The translations under genes were made by a program, and so were the position numbers. A stretch of DNA of 64,000 nucleotides, taken from the NCBI RefSeq assembly GCF_018446385.1, contig NC_055987.1:5727705-5791704 (forward strand), in the 5' to 3' direction. Positions 53,172-64,000 of the stretch are shown piece by piece. The notes under the pieces were generated by a model. The model did not search any database. It saw only the letters and a list, made by a program, of their open reading frames with translations, and had not been told where the DNA came from. Numbering within the stretch: the first letter of the stretch is position 1; each line of letters starts with the position of its first letter. The stretch is from Zingiber officinale. Its lineage: Eukaryota > Streptophyta > Magnoliopsida > Zingiberales > Zingiberaceae.

Positions 53172-56150
53172 TGTCACACCCCGGGGGAGTCCCTGCCAGA
53201 AGAAATTTCGACATCATCTCTTCTGTACGGGTGACAATCTGAAATTTTTCTACAACATAACCATACACGGCTAACACAGCCGGAAACATACAATAAAATA
53301 AAAGTGACAACCACGCAGTTTAATAATAAAAGCTAAACTAAAGCAATGATAAGGAAATCATCTCAAATACACCCATAAAACTTAAATCTTATATCCTACT
53401 CAACTATACCCATAAAACTCAAATCACCAGTATACATCCAAATGAAAAACCCATCGATAATAAAGGACCATACAAGATCCAAAGTGCAATAAAGATACAA
53501 GCCTGGAAATATAGACGATAACATAACAAGAAAAAAACCAAAGAAAAGATCTAAAATCGAAATCCTCGTAATCTGGAGGGGGGGGGGGGCACTAGCGACT
53601 GGAAATCCTCTCGACGGCCTCAACCTAAAAATGGTAATATCAACGGGGTGAGTCAACTCCTCAGCGGATACCAAGTTGACATGCATAGCAAACTATAACT
53701 AATAGTAATAAATATGCGTACAACCTCCTGAGATAATCTACAATACAAAACTGAAAGAGAAGGGAGAAGCTGTACTAACCAGGACCTGAGTATAAGGATA
53801 ACAAGGTCGTCAGACCGAGAGTATCATAAATCCCATATGCATATTAAACATATGCATCCACCAAATATGCAGCATATAAAGTGCAACAAACACAAGCAAT
53901 AAATGCAGTCAGTGCATATGATGCAATATGTCCTGGTCACCCCTGATGCCAGTCAGCCGTCTCACACACGATGGCGAGACCGAGTGGGTAGGGCTGTGAC
54001 AACCGTGCACTCTGCTATCAATGCTCCTGATGAGTGACCGAGTGGATGGGATGCTGTCGGAATACACCTATCCTCCTACCCCAAATCATAAGTGAGGGAA
54101 TTCAATGCTCTTATCTCCCTAAGCCAATTCAGAGGAGGGATCCCTGCCGGCTACCACGCTGCATCACACTACCGATGAGCGGACCAACGGAGTCAAACAG
54201 AGCAAATCTAGCTGTCGACTACCACGCTGCGTCCCACTACCCAATAGTGGACCAGCGGAGCCTAACAGATCATAAATGTCACATACCCTGCCTGATATAC
54301 CACTAACCCATGAGTGGTTGTGTGTGCAGATCCATGTAACTGGCGATGTGCTCAACAATAATGGGGCTGTCAATCACTCAGCATGCAATCATGCAAGATG
54401 GTGCATGACACTAAGCAAGGAGATATCCTGATCCTATCCATCTCTATATAATGTGTACCAAAAGGTATATGGATCAAATAGAATATCCTAGGTACACAGG
54501 TCAAGTACGGTAGAATAAATCTAGATCCTGAACATAATAAGGCATGGTATGTCATTACCTTAAGGACATAAATAATCAAAGGAACATGAATACAAAAACA
54601 GGAAATAAATACAACATGCTCAGGTAATAAATAATGACATACCGATGCAAAAATGAACATAAATATCACTACTCGTTAAATATTACTAAACATATCAACA
54701 TGACATATCAAAATAGATAAGTCAAGGTACCTACCTCAAAACGAAGATCATATTAGAATAACTTCAAGTCCAAGAGCTCGCTTTAAATTGAACCAAAACT
54801 CTACAACATAAAAATATAAATCATACCAATCTACCATAATTTGCATAACCAAACGAAATCTCAATTAGGGATAGGAAACCCTAATTGCTTAACCTATTCA
54901 TCCTACATACTCACCAAATCTGTGGTAGCTAATAGGGCTCTCGACCGGAGCAGTCCATAGCCGTAAGATGGTGGCTGAAGCTAGGTAAAGCTACTGTTAT
55001 GCAAACCAGATTGCCCTAAATCAACACCTAGCATGAATCCAATATCCGATTCACAATCACTGCATTCTCAACTGTGAATTAAACTCAATCATTCATCCAT
55101 AACCTTTTAAACTAGAAATCTTACCCTCAAATAACCCTAACTTTCTGGCCAAAATAGAAGAGGGGCGCGATGTCTGAAAAGGAAGAACAGGTCGACGATG
55201 CTACCACTGGCTGGGGATGAGTGGTCAGGAGATCAACGCTGCTATTGATCACAAAAGCACACACTTCAACATCAGTATCCAGATCAGTGGTAGATCGTGG
55301 TCGTCGTGGCGCTCGGGTGGCTGGCACTGGAAGAGCTCAAGCCTCCGGTGGCCGGCAATCGGCTGTAGGGGCGTCGGCGCTGTTCCATGCGGCGGCGAGG
55401 CGATGCGACGGGAGAGGGTGACACCTAGGGTACAACATAGCAAAGGAGAAATCTAGGGCATGACTTCTGCGTTGGAGGGGCTCAGCGGCTCTTGCGACAA
55501 TTGATAGTGTCGTTGACTGGTCTCGCATGAACGGTCAACGACGGGCGGCGACGACCGGCGTCAGGCTGTGGTGGCCGGTAGTGACACAGAGAGGGATCGA
55601 CGCTGTTTGGAGAAGAGGAAGGGGACGTGGAAGAAGAAAGGGTCGGGGCAGAGTCGAGAGGAAGGAGATGAGGAAGATGTAGGGTTCGGGTCGATGCTGC
55701 TTGGCGTGAGGAAATGCATGGATCAGACTGGAAGGAGGTGTCGGCGCTGCTCGACTGGAAGAGAGGAAGAGGTGGGGAAGCAGAAGCTTGGCCAGCGTTG
55801 ATCGAAGAGGAAGGGGAAGAAGAGGAGATCGGGAAATCAAAGTGGAGAAGAGAAGAGGCGTGAGACTTCCCTTGGCCACGGTTTTGTACGCGAGGGGAGG
55901 AGAAACCGTCGCGTGCGGCGCCGATTAGGAAAAGGAAGAGACGACGTGAGAGGAGAAGAAAAAAGAAAAGGAAAAACAAAAGAAAAAGCAAACTTTTCCT
56001 CGCTTAAATGGGGTAGCCTAAATAGACTTTCCCGTGGCCCAATATTTATCCCCGTAACCTATACCATATGGTCTCCAAAAAATTCTCATAAAATTTCTAA
56101 AAATTCTGAAAAATTCCATTATGGTTATTCACCCTTTTTTAGTATTTACA
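53172..56150 (-). repeat. Chromovirus 3' LTR (complete)
   Basis: 2979 bp, from TGTCACACCC to AGTATTTACA on the + strand. The left 650 bp match 61025-61679. The part at 54900-55970 is GC-rich and holds overlapping chance ORFs on both strands; these lie in the LTR and show no family motif. Confidence 0.88.
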
Positions 56151-56164
56151 TTCTCCCCCACTAA
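56151..56164 (-). other. Polypurine tract of chromovirus
   Basis: Minus strand reads TTAGTGGGGGAGAA directly next to the LTR start TGTAAATACT. Confidence 0.8.
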
Positions 56165-56259
56165 TAAAAATTTGGTCCCCAAATTTTGTTGCTTACCATC
56201 AGCAAGTACTAGCAAAAGTTAAATAGTATAAATGCTGAATGGAAATTAACCCACATACA

Positions 56260-57707
56260 TCAAGTAAAAAGATGGGGGTACCGAACTCGGATCGTATCCT
56301 CGAGCTCCCAGGTAGCCTCCTCGTCTGAATGATGCCACCATCTGACTTTAACCAGCCGGATAGTCTTGTTCCGCAACTGACGCTCTTTCCGGTCTAGGAT
56401 TCGTATCGGAACCTCCTCATAAGTAACGTCAGGATAAATAGGAACTGAGATATCTGTCAGCACATGTACCGGATCGGATATATATCTCCTCAGCATAGAC
56501 ACATGGAATATGTTGTGAATGCCTGCCAGGGACGGTGGTAGTGCCAGACGATAAGCTACCGCTCCAATCCTCTCCAAGATTTGGAAAGGTCCAATGTATC
56601 ACGGAGCTAGCTTACCTCTGAGGCCAAATCTCTTCACCCCTTTCGTGGGTGAAACACGCAGAAAAACATGGTCGCCAGAAGAGAACTCCAGGGGTCTCCG
56701 TCTCCGATCAGCATAACTCTTCTGGCGGTCCTGCGCCTCTGACATCCTCCGTTTGATAGCACGGACCAACTCTGCCTCTTGCTGAGATCTATGAGGCCCT
56801 AGCAACTGGCCTCTCCAACCTCCTCCTAGAGGGTGGGTGTCCGACAAGACCTACCATACAATGCTTCAAACGGTACCATCTGGATAGCCGAATGAAAGCC
56901 GTTGTTGTAGGCGAACTCTACTAATGGAAAATGGTCCTCCTAACTGCCTCTGAAATCCCACAAGACCTCAGCAAGTCCTCTAGAGTCTGAATGGTTTGCT
57001 CTGACTGTCCATTTTTCTGCGGATGGAAAGCTGTACTAAAACGGAGCTGAGTGCCCAAGGCCTGCTACAGACTGCCAGAATCGGGATGTGAACCGAGAGA
57101 CTCTATCCAAAATAATACTCAAAGGAACTCCATGTAATCTGATGATCTCTCGGCAATACAGATCTACCAATCGATCCAGGGAATCAGTCTTTCGGATCGC
57201 TAAGAAGTGCGTCGATTTGGTTAATCGATCAACGATTATCCAAATTGCGTCATGGCCTCGTCGTGTCCTTGGAAAATCCACCACAAAATCCATGGTAATG
57301 TGTTCCCATTTTCACTTAGGAATAGGAATCTGCTGAAGTAATCCGGCAGGTGTCTGGTGCTCAGCATTTACCTGTTGACAGACAATACATCTAGCTACGA
57401 ATTTCATGATGTCTTTCTTTATACAGTTCCACCAGTAGGAACGCTTCAAATCTCGATACATACGGGTCCTGCCTGGGTGGATAGCAAATCGAGAGCGATG
57501 AGCCTCTTGAAGTAACTCCTCCCTGACCGGGTGAGATGGAGGTACACATAATCGGCCTCGAAAATATATAATACCTGCATCATCTCGAATGAACTCTGTC
57601 TGTTGCCCGGAAGCTATCTGGCTGCCAATGAACTGAAAATGTTGATCTCTGGCCTGGGCCTCCTGGATCCTCGTCCTGATCGACGGCTGAGCAACCATAG
57701 TAACCAA
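56260..57707 (-). pseudogene. Chromovirus integrase and chromodomain
   Basis: Reads from the zinc-binding region (H-R-S-R-F-A-I-H-P-G-R-T-R-M-Y, C-I-V-C-Q-Q) into the core ([16 protein letters not shown], and [13 protein letters not shown] after a frameshift near 57035). The C-terminal G-P-Y/F-like part follows (about 56847-56599). The final segment (56577-56260) ends in a chromodomain (V-K-V-R-W-W-H-H-S-D-E-E-A-T-W-E), which targets insertion to heterochromatin in this group. Stops at 57312, 57036 and 56596 break the frame. Confidence 0.9.
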
Positions 57708-59650
57708 AACACCTCGCTCTGTCTATCCCTACTCCTCAAGGCCCAACTCAAAGAAACCCTTAATCAAGTCCGTGACTGAAGCTCGGTGGCAAGCCAAAGT
57801 CCCTCTAGACTTCCTGCTGAGTGCATCAACAACCACATTAGCTTTCCCTGGGTGATAGTTAATGGTACAGTCATAATCCTTCAGGATCTCCATCCATCTC
57901 CTCTATCGGAGATTAAGTTCCTTATGAGTGAAAATATATTTGAGACCCTTATGATCCGTGAGAATCTCAAAGGTAATGGCGTACAGATGATGCCGCAAAA
58001 TCTTCAAAGCAAAGATGATGGCTACTAGCTCCAGATCATGTATAAGGTATTTCTTCTCATGCTCCTTCAACTGACGAGAAGCATAGAAGACTACTCTGCC
58101 GTGTTGCATCAGAACAATGCCTAAACCCTGAAGAGATGCGTTAGTGTAAAGTACAAATCCATCCTCTCTAGTGGGCAAAACCAACACCGGAGTCGACACT
58201 AATCTCCACTTCAGCTCCTGGAAGCTGGTCTCGCAGGCCTCGGACCACATGAACTTCACGCCTTTCCTGGTCAGGCGTGTCAGTGGCATAGTTATGCGGG
58301 AGAAACCCTCGACAAAATGTCTGTAATATCCTACTAGTCCCAAGAAACTGTGGATCTCCTGTACTGATTTCGGCTGCTCCCAGCTAGTGATAGACATGAT
58401 CTTTTGAGGGTCTACTGAAATACCTCAGCTAGAGACCATGTGACCTAGAAAACCGACTGAAGATAGCCAGAAGGCACACTTGCTAAACTTCGCATATAGC
58501 TGATGTTGTTGAAGAGTCTCCAAGACTGTGCGAAGATGTTGCATATGTTCCTTCTCAGAACGCGAATAGACCAATATGTCATCGATGAAAACGATAACAA
58601 ACTTGTCAAGATACTCCAAGAAGACGCGGTTCATCAAATCCATAAATACTGCTGGAGCATTGATAAGCTCAAATGACATTACCAAAAACTCATAATGGCC
58701 GTATCTGGTATGAAATGCTGTCTTCTGAATATCAGATTCTTTGACTCTCAACTGATGATATCCAGACCGCAGATCAATCTTAGAATACACTGTTGTACCT
58801 CTGAGCTGATCAAATAAATCCTCGATCCAAGGTAAGGGGTACTTATTTCTGACAGTCTCTGCATTTAGCTGTCTATAGTCTATGCACAACCTCAGAGTAC
58901 CATCATTTTTCTTGACAAATAATACCGGAGAACCCCACGGAGAAGCACTAGGGCGTATAAATCTCCTGTCTAAAAGCTCATGGAGTTGAACCTTCAGTTC
59001 GTTCAACTCTTTTGGTGCTATACGGTAAGGAGCCTTCGATGCCGGCGCGGTTCCCAGAATCAACTCAATAGCAAACTCCACTTGCCTTCTAGGAGGCAAC
59101 CCTGGTAGCTCCTCTGGAAATACATCCGGATACTCTCGGACTACTGGAACGTCAGAGAGTTGAGAACTACTACTGTCTTCAATAGTAATCAAAGATAACA
59201 GAAAACCCTGATAGCCATGTAGCAGCAGCTTCTGAGCCTGAACCGCCGAAATAGTCGATATGCCGTCGTCTTTGATGCTAGTGAATTCCCATGAGGGTTG
59301 GTTCAGAGGTCGGAATGTGACCACCATCGTCTGACAATTAACAGTGACATGATATGCTGACAACCAATCCATGCTAAGAATAATATCAAACTCGACCATT
59401 TCCAATACTAAGAGATCTACCGTAAGTATCATGTTGCCAAAGTCTAACGAGCAACCTTTGACCTCCTGAGTGACATCCAAAGTATCACCGGACGGTAGAG
59501 AGACGGTCAGTCACTGCGGTCTGAAAGTGGGTAATCTACCAATCTCCCTCATAAAGGTACATGATATAAAAGAATGCGAGCTTCCAGTATCTATCAGCAT
59601 ATCAGCAGATAAGGCATAAATGAAAATCACACCACGAAAAACGGATCCGT
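57708..59650 (-). pseudogene. Chromovirus protease, RT and RNase H
   Basis: Protease site L-I-D-T-G-S-S-H-S-F near 59600. RT then shows [38 protein letters not shown] and the catalytic F-I-D-D-I-L-V-Y-S (about 58580). RNase H follows with L-Y-T-N-A-S-L-Q-G-L-G, in which the usual catalytic D-A-S is N-A-S, then L-T-D-H-K-G-L and D-A-L-S-R-K. Stops at 59513, 58425 and 57903 break an otherwise clear frame. Confidence 0.92.
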
Positions 59651-59689
59651 CGGTTTCTTTTTCTTGTCCGAGTGTACTCTTTAGTGAGA

Positions 59690-60767
59690 TGACTCTATCA
59701 TCAGGGCTCTGTCCAATGCCTCTATGTAGGAAGAATTACCAAAACTAGCAATCTTTACTTACATATGTCCATCCAGTCCCTGGACAAACTGTAGCATGCA
59801 GGATCTGTCCGCTGCAACTAATTCTGGACAAAACCTGGCCAATCGATTAAACTCAGCATTATACTATATCACCGAGCGGTTGTTCTGCCGCAGACTCAGA
59901 AAATCCTACCGGCGAGTCATCTGATATGCTCGTGGGCAATACCGGCTCTCGAAAGCCTCTCTGAAACTCGCCCAGGTAATATTCTGCTCACCTATAATGG
60001 AACGCTACGTATCCCACCAGGTGTCAGCCTCATCCCGTAGATGGAAAGCAGCCAGCTCTGCTTTCTCCCACTCGGAGCAAGCCATGTAGAAGAAGGTCCA
60101 TTCCATGGTCTCTATCCAGGACTGGGCCACACCCGGATCAGTCTCCCCGTAGAATATTGTGAATCAACTCTGCCAATGCTGAAATCCGGGCTTGTGTCGC
60201 GACAATATCAGTGAGGTGGGTAGGGATCGTCACGGGAACTGGCGAAATCCCTAGAGCTGGTGGTACAGGTAGTACCACTAGATAGACCGGGGGAGGTACT
60301 CCCGGTGTTGCTCCATAAGCTGGAGTATGTACCACTAGTGGTACTGCAGGGTCGATATGAGTGGTCGCGGCTGGAGGTACGGTAGGTGGTGGTACCAGAA
60401 ATTGAGCAACCGATACCGCTGGTGCGGGTGCTGGGTACACTATAGGCACTGGGGGCGCAGGTGCTGCTGGTTCCGGGTACACGGTAGGTCCAAGTGGCGG
60501 TGGTGCCGGGTACTCCGCAGCCTCTGCTAGTGGAGGTATTGGGTTTGCCACGGGTGGTACAGTGTATAATGTATGGGTGGGTACTTCTAACGAAGCCATA
60601 GGAGTCTGAGAGCCCGACGCACCCGCAGTATCTTGAGTCGGTCCTTGACTGACAGGCTCAACCCTAGTAGGGATCTCTGGCAACTCCATTGCCAGAGATT
60701 CCAAAGTCCTCTTACGTGGCCGTCCAGCACCACGTCTCAACGCAGATGCATGTGTAGATCTCCTCAT
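59690..60767 (-). pseudogene. Chromovirus gag, zinc knuckle lost
   Basis: The ATG at 60767 starts a proline-rich N-terminal domain (open to 60138, 209 codons). It continues in a shifted frame with the retrotransposon gag core W-I-E-T-M-E-W-T-F-F, then A-A-F-H-L-R-D-E-A-D-T-W-W and F-R-E-A-F-E-S-R-Y. After A-L-D-R-A-L-M-I-E the sequence jumps almost at once into protease, so the CCHC knuckle and linker are deleted. Confidence 0.85.
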
Positions 60768-61005
60768 ATCTGTTAAGTTATAACTCAGATATTACTACAA
60801 GTAACAAAAATTATAAAATTACCTTTTTACCTATTTGCCTTTTGGAGATGTTCAGTCGCTATCCAGTGTCCATTTTATAACCTCGAAATTTCGTACGAGA
60901 AAATCGACCAAAATCCGTACAAATCTGAAAAATAAATACCCAAGTTAACTAGAAAACTTGGGCTAACTCTCAAATCCAGAACACGAAAAGCAGGTATGAT
61001 AACCC

Positions 61006-61017
61006 GCTCCGATACCA
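61006..61017 (-). other. Primer-binding site of chromovirus
   Basis: Minus strand TGGTATCGGAGC, one base from the tRNA-Met type TGGTATCAGAGC. Confidence 0.82.
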
Positions 61018-61024
61018 AATAAAT

Positions 61025-61679
61025 TGTCAAGCCCCGGGGGAGTTCCTGCTAGAAGAAATTTCGACAGCATCACCCCTATACGGGTGACAATCTGAAATTT
61101 TTCTATAACATAACCATACATGGCCAACACGGCCGGAAAAATACAATAAAATAAAAGTGATAACCACGCAGTTTAATAGTAAAAGCTAAACTAAAGCAAC
61201 GATAAGGAAATCATCTCAAATATCCTACTCAACTACACCCATAAAACTAAAATCACCAACATACATCCAAATGAAAAACCCATCGATAATAAAGGATCAT
61301 ACAAGATCCAAAGTGCCATAAAGATACAAATATAGAAACATAGATGATAACTTAACAAGAAAAAAACCAAAGAAAAGATCCAAAACCGAAATCCTCGCAA
61401 TCTGGAGGGGGGGGGGGACTAGCAACTAGAAATCCTCCTGACAGTCTCAACATGAAAATGGAAATATCAACGGGGTGAGTCAACTCCTCAGCGGATACCA
61501 AGTTGACATGCATAGCAAATTATAACTAATAGTAATAAATATGTGTACAGTCTCCTGAGATAATCTACAATGCAAAACTGAAAGAGAAGGGAGAAGTTGT
61601 ACTAACCAGGACCTGAGTATAAGGATAACAAGGTCGTCAGACCGAGAGTATCATAAATCCCGTATGCATGTCAAACATA
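61025..61679 (-). repeat. Chromovirus 5' LTR, interrupted
   Basis: Matches 53172-53830 closely (CCCCGGGGGAGT, ACGGGTGACAATCTGAAATT and onward). It stops at AAACATA where TGTTGGTTAG begins. The remainder should lie beyond the window. Confidence 0.9.
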
Positions 61680-63164
61680 TGTTGGTTAGTCCTAGGAAAA
61701 TATACCGGTTCCACTGTACAACATTTTTTTGTACAAGTGTCGAACCTTTCCTTAAATAACCTATTGTGTTCTTTAGAAGTTAAATTAGGAATCACAGACG
61801 GAACTTAACATCATTGATTCCAAATTTTAACTTATCTGTTCTAAATGGTTTAGATTTGAATCGCAAGCGAAACTTAACACTATTGATTCAAATCTACCTA
61901 AGTTATTAATTCCATTAAATATTAATTTCCAAAATTGGCTTCCAGGACTGCATGGCGAGGCACATGGCCTTCTTGGATATGGGAGCAACCACCACCTAGG
62001 CAAAGCCTTTTAAGGAAAGCTAATATTTAATTTCCTTAAATAAATCTAGGTTAACCAAAAAGAACAATAGAATCACAAATTCAAAAAAAAAAAAAAAAAC
62101 ACAAACTCGAAAAATAAATTTGAAAAACTAGATCTAATTACCTCTTGTATTTAGAATTCTTACAAAGAAAATAACTAGTATGATGCGGAAGAAAATTACT
62201 AGTTATACCTTCTCTTTGTAAGCTAATGACCTCAAGATCTTCTGCCGTATTTCTCGCCTCGCCTTGGACGTTGTGTGGGCGACGATCCTCCAAGATGAAC
62301 ACCACACAAAAGCTTCCTCCTCTTCTTCTAAAATTCGACCACCACCATCACCAAGGAGAAGAGAGCAAAAGGGAAAAGAGAAGGGAGAGAGAGGGGGTCA
62401 GCCAATTGAGATCTCCAAGCAAAAGAATAAGAGTTGTGTCTCATGAAGCCCCCTCACCCCTTCTTTTATATTACTTGCCCAAGGAAAATAAGGAAAAACT
62501 TTTTACAAAAATAAAATCATCCATGAGTTTTTCCTTTTTCCTTTTTATTTTTCCTTTTCTTTCCTCTTGATTGAATCAATCACCAATTTTGATTTTGTGA
62601 TGATTTTTATTTTATTTTATTATGGCCGACCACTTGCTTGGGCACCAAGCAAGGTGGCCGGCCACCTCATCAAGAGGAATAAGGAAAAATATTTTTTAAA
62701 ATTTTACAAGAAGTAATCCTCTTATAAAATTTACAAGTTCTCTTTCTTAAAGTAGGAGTTAAAAAAGGAAAGTTCTAAAAATTAAAACCATGTTTTAAAA
62801 TTTAAAACTTCTCTTATAAAATTTTCTTTTTTAACATGATGATAGAAAATTTTAATTTTAAAACTTATCTTCCTTTTTTTTTTCTTAAACCATGAGGATG
62901 GTTAAAAAAGGAAAATTTTAAAACTTTTAAAACTCTCTATTAAAACATGTGGCCTAATTCAAATAAGGAAAGTTTTTAAAATTAAAATCTCTCTTTTAAA
63001 ACTTATAGTTTTCTACAAAGAGAAGATTTAAAAAATTCAAAAACAACCCTCCTTGTTTGAATATTGTGGCCGACCCCTTCATGCTTGGTCACCAAGCAAA
63101 GGACCGTCCCCTTCAGAAGAGGATGTGGCCGGCCCTTGCTTGGTCACCAAGCATTGGATCGGCC
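61680..63164. repeat. Family A LTR, copy 2 (interrupted)
   Basis: Begins TGTTGGTTAG and parallels 33980-34633 plus 36321-37250. Shared features: TTGTACAA near the start, repeated AACTTAACAT...GATT units, GTGTGGGCGACGATC at 62272, and TTGGACACCAAGCA-like GCTTGG repeats near the end. It is cut at 63164 by another LTR. The Sirevirus solo LTR of copy 1 is absent here, marking the empty site at about 62300. Confidence 0.82.
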
Positions 63165-64000
63165 TGTTGGTGCAATATCCCTTAGGTCAAGGTTGACCAA
63201 GCTTGAGTCTTGGTTTGGGTTTCGATGTTTGACAATACAAGACTTCGATGATATGGACAAATGCAGGTGCAGTTGTTCATTTGGGGAGATTGTTTGGTGC
63301 AATTCCCCTCTGATCAGGGTCTGATCAGGTTGGTTGAAGAAGAGTCAAGTAGGTCAAGATTGACCAGATACTTGACTGGGAAGTTCTAACTGGGAAGCTA
63401 GGCAGAAGGAAAATCCCGGTGAGTGAAGCCAGGTGAAAGACCTAGTGAGTGAAGCTAGGCAGAAGGAAAATCCTGGTGAGTGAAGCCAGGTGAAAGACCT
63501 AGTGAGTGAAGTTAGGTAGAAGGAAAATCCTGGTGAGTGAAGCCAGGTGAAAGTCCTGGTGAGTGAAGCCAGGTGAAAGACCTAGTGAGTGAAGCTAGGC
63601 AGAAGGAAAATCCTGGTGAATGAAGCCAGGTGAAAGACCTAGTGAGTGAAGCTAAGGAAAATCCTGGTGAGTGAAGCCAAGTGAAAGACCTAGTGAGTGA
63701 AGCTAGACAGAAGCAAAATCCTGGTGAGTGAAGCCAAGCAAGGGAAAATCCAGATGGATTAAGGATGATCGGATATCTGATGTTGGGAAGTCCAAGTAGG
63801 TCAAAGGAGTGACCGGATACTTGGCATGATGAGGAAAAGTCCAAGTGGGTCAAAGGGATTGACTGGACACTTGGTGAGGGAGTCCTAGCAAGTCAAGGAT
63901 GACCTGATGCTAGGCATGATAAACCAACAGGTCATGGATTGACCAGATGTTGGTTTGGGGGCTTGGAACTTGGTTTTGGGCAAAAACCAATGTCTGGATC
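63165..64000. repeat. Partial LTR, runs off the window
   Basis: Starts TGTTGGTGCAATATCCC directly after family A sequence. No coding. A tandem array fills 63413-63735. Probably an LTR by its TGTTGG start and position, but the other end is not in view. Confidence 0.6.
63413..63735. repeat. Tandem array, ~58-bp unit
   Basis: About five imperfect copies of a unit made of GTGAGTGAAGCCAGGTGAAA, GACCTAGTGAGTGAAGCTAG and GCAGAAGGAAAATCCTG. The minus-strand ORF over it is a repeat artefact. Confidence 0.88.

Larger units (their letters stand above)
53172..61679 (-). mobile_element. Ty3/gypsy chromovirus (Tekay/Del-like), decayed
   Basis: Minus-strand element with 3' LTR 53172-56150, PPT next to it, coding region 56260-60767 in the order gag, protease, RT, RNase H, integrase, chromodomain (the gypsy order), PBS 61006-61017 and a 5' LTR from 61025 that is cut at 61679 by another insertion. 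The chromodomain and proline-rich gag suit the Tekay/Del branch. Frames carry several stops and shifts, so it is inactive. Confidence 0.92.

Noticed and set aside
55337-55991. Overlapping ORFs of up to 169 codons on both strands
   Set aside because: They fall in the GC-rich part of the chromovirus LTR, overlap each other, and are low-complexity.
63512-63853. Minus-strand ORF with repeating L-H-S-P-G-F and S-F-T-W
   Set aside because: Product of the 58-bp tandem array in an LTR, not a repeat protein.

Overview
The window is nuclear DNA of a flowering plant. It has spliced genes with GT-AG introns, long nested LTR retrotransposons, an RTE-type LINE with a (TTG)n tail, and a tRNA-type SINE. The TIP4-like aquaporin, the CCT protein, the abundant Sirevirus-type copia elements and the GC-rich aquaporin exons suggest a monocot. 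A member of the Zingiberales is my guess, not something the sequence proves. Roughly three quarters of the window is transposable-element DNA. Three host genes look intact: a CCT-motif regulator (21899-23224, +), a TIP aquaporin (23691-24630, -) and a GH1 beta-glucosidase (46696-49452, -).

Layout. 1-15408: an old, broken Ty1/copia element (+) split by a young Sirevirus-type copia element (731-12556, -). The young element has two LTRs, a 5-bp target duplication (GTTTG), PBS, PPT, gag, protease-integrase, RT-RNase H and an extra 3' ORF that appears to be spliced. 15400-21250: small elements (hairpin MITE, SINE with 15-bp TSD, SINE-like copies, 5'-truncated LINE with 16-bp TSD) and fragments of captured host genes (an HSP90/HSP70 chimera and a RAD21-type cohesin piece). 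21780-24700: the CCT gene and the aquaporin gene, convergent. 25390-33350: copia fragments and a second Sirevirus that keeps gag and the start of the extra ORF but has no pol. 33351-38638: a copia 3' LTR holding a 2.5-kb solo LTR, which in turn holds a Sirevirus solo LTR; the target duplication can be read at both inner levels. 38646-39408: a broken partial copy of the CCT gene. 39494-42450: a copia element that has lost RT and its 3' LTR.

42577-49520: a beta-glucosidase locus with one 11-exon gene (506 codons, both catalytic glutamates), one decayed copy, and duplicated flanking DNA implying that at least one more copy was lost. 50507-51132: a Mutator-like MITE with 9-bp TSD. 53172-61679: a Ty3/gypsy chromovirus (chromodomain present, frames broken). 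Its right LTR is interrupted by a second copy of the 2.5-kb LTR family, itself interrupted at 63165 by another LTR that runs off the window.

The host genes do not form a pathway or operon. The coherent theme is layered retrotransposon insertion and gene-fragment duplication around three ordinary genes. The most unusual signal is in the Sireviruses: a 3' accessory ORF with a conserved 11-nt first coding exon, preceded by a block of the same family-specific palindromes that fill the element's LTR.
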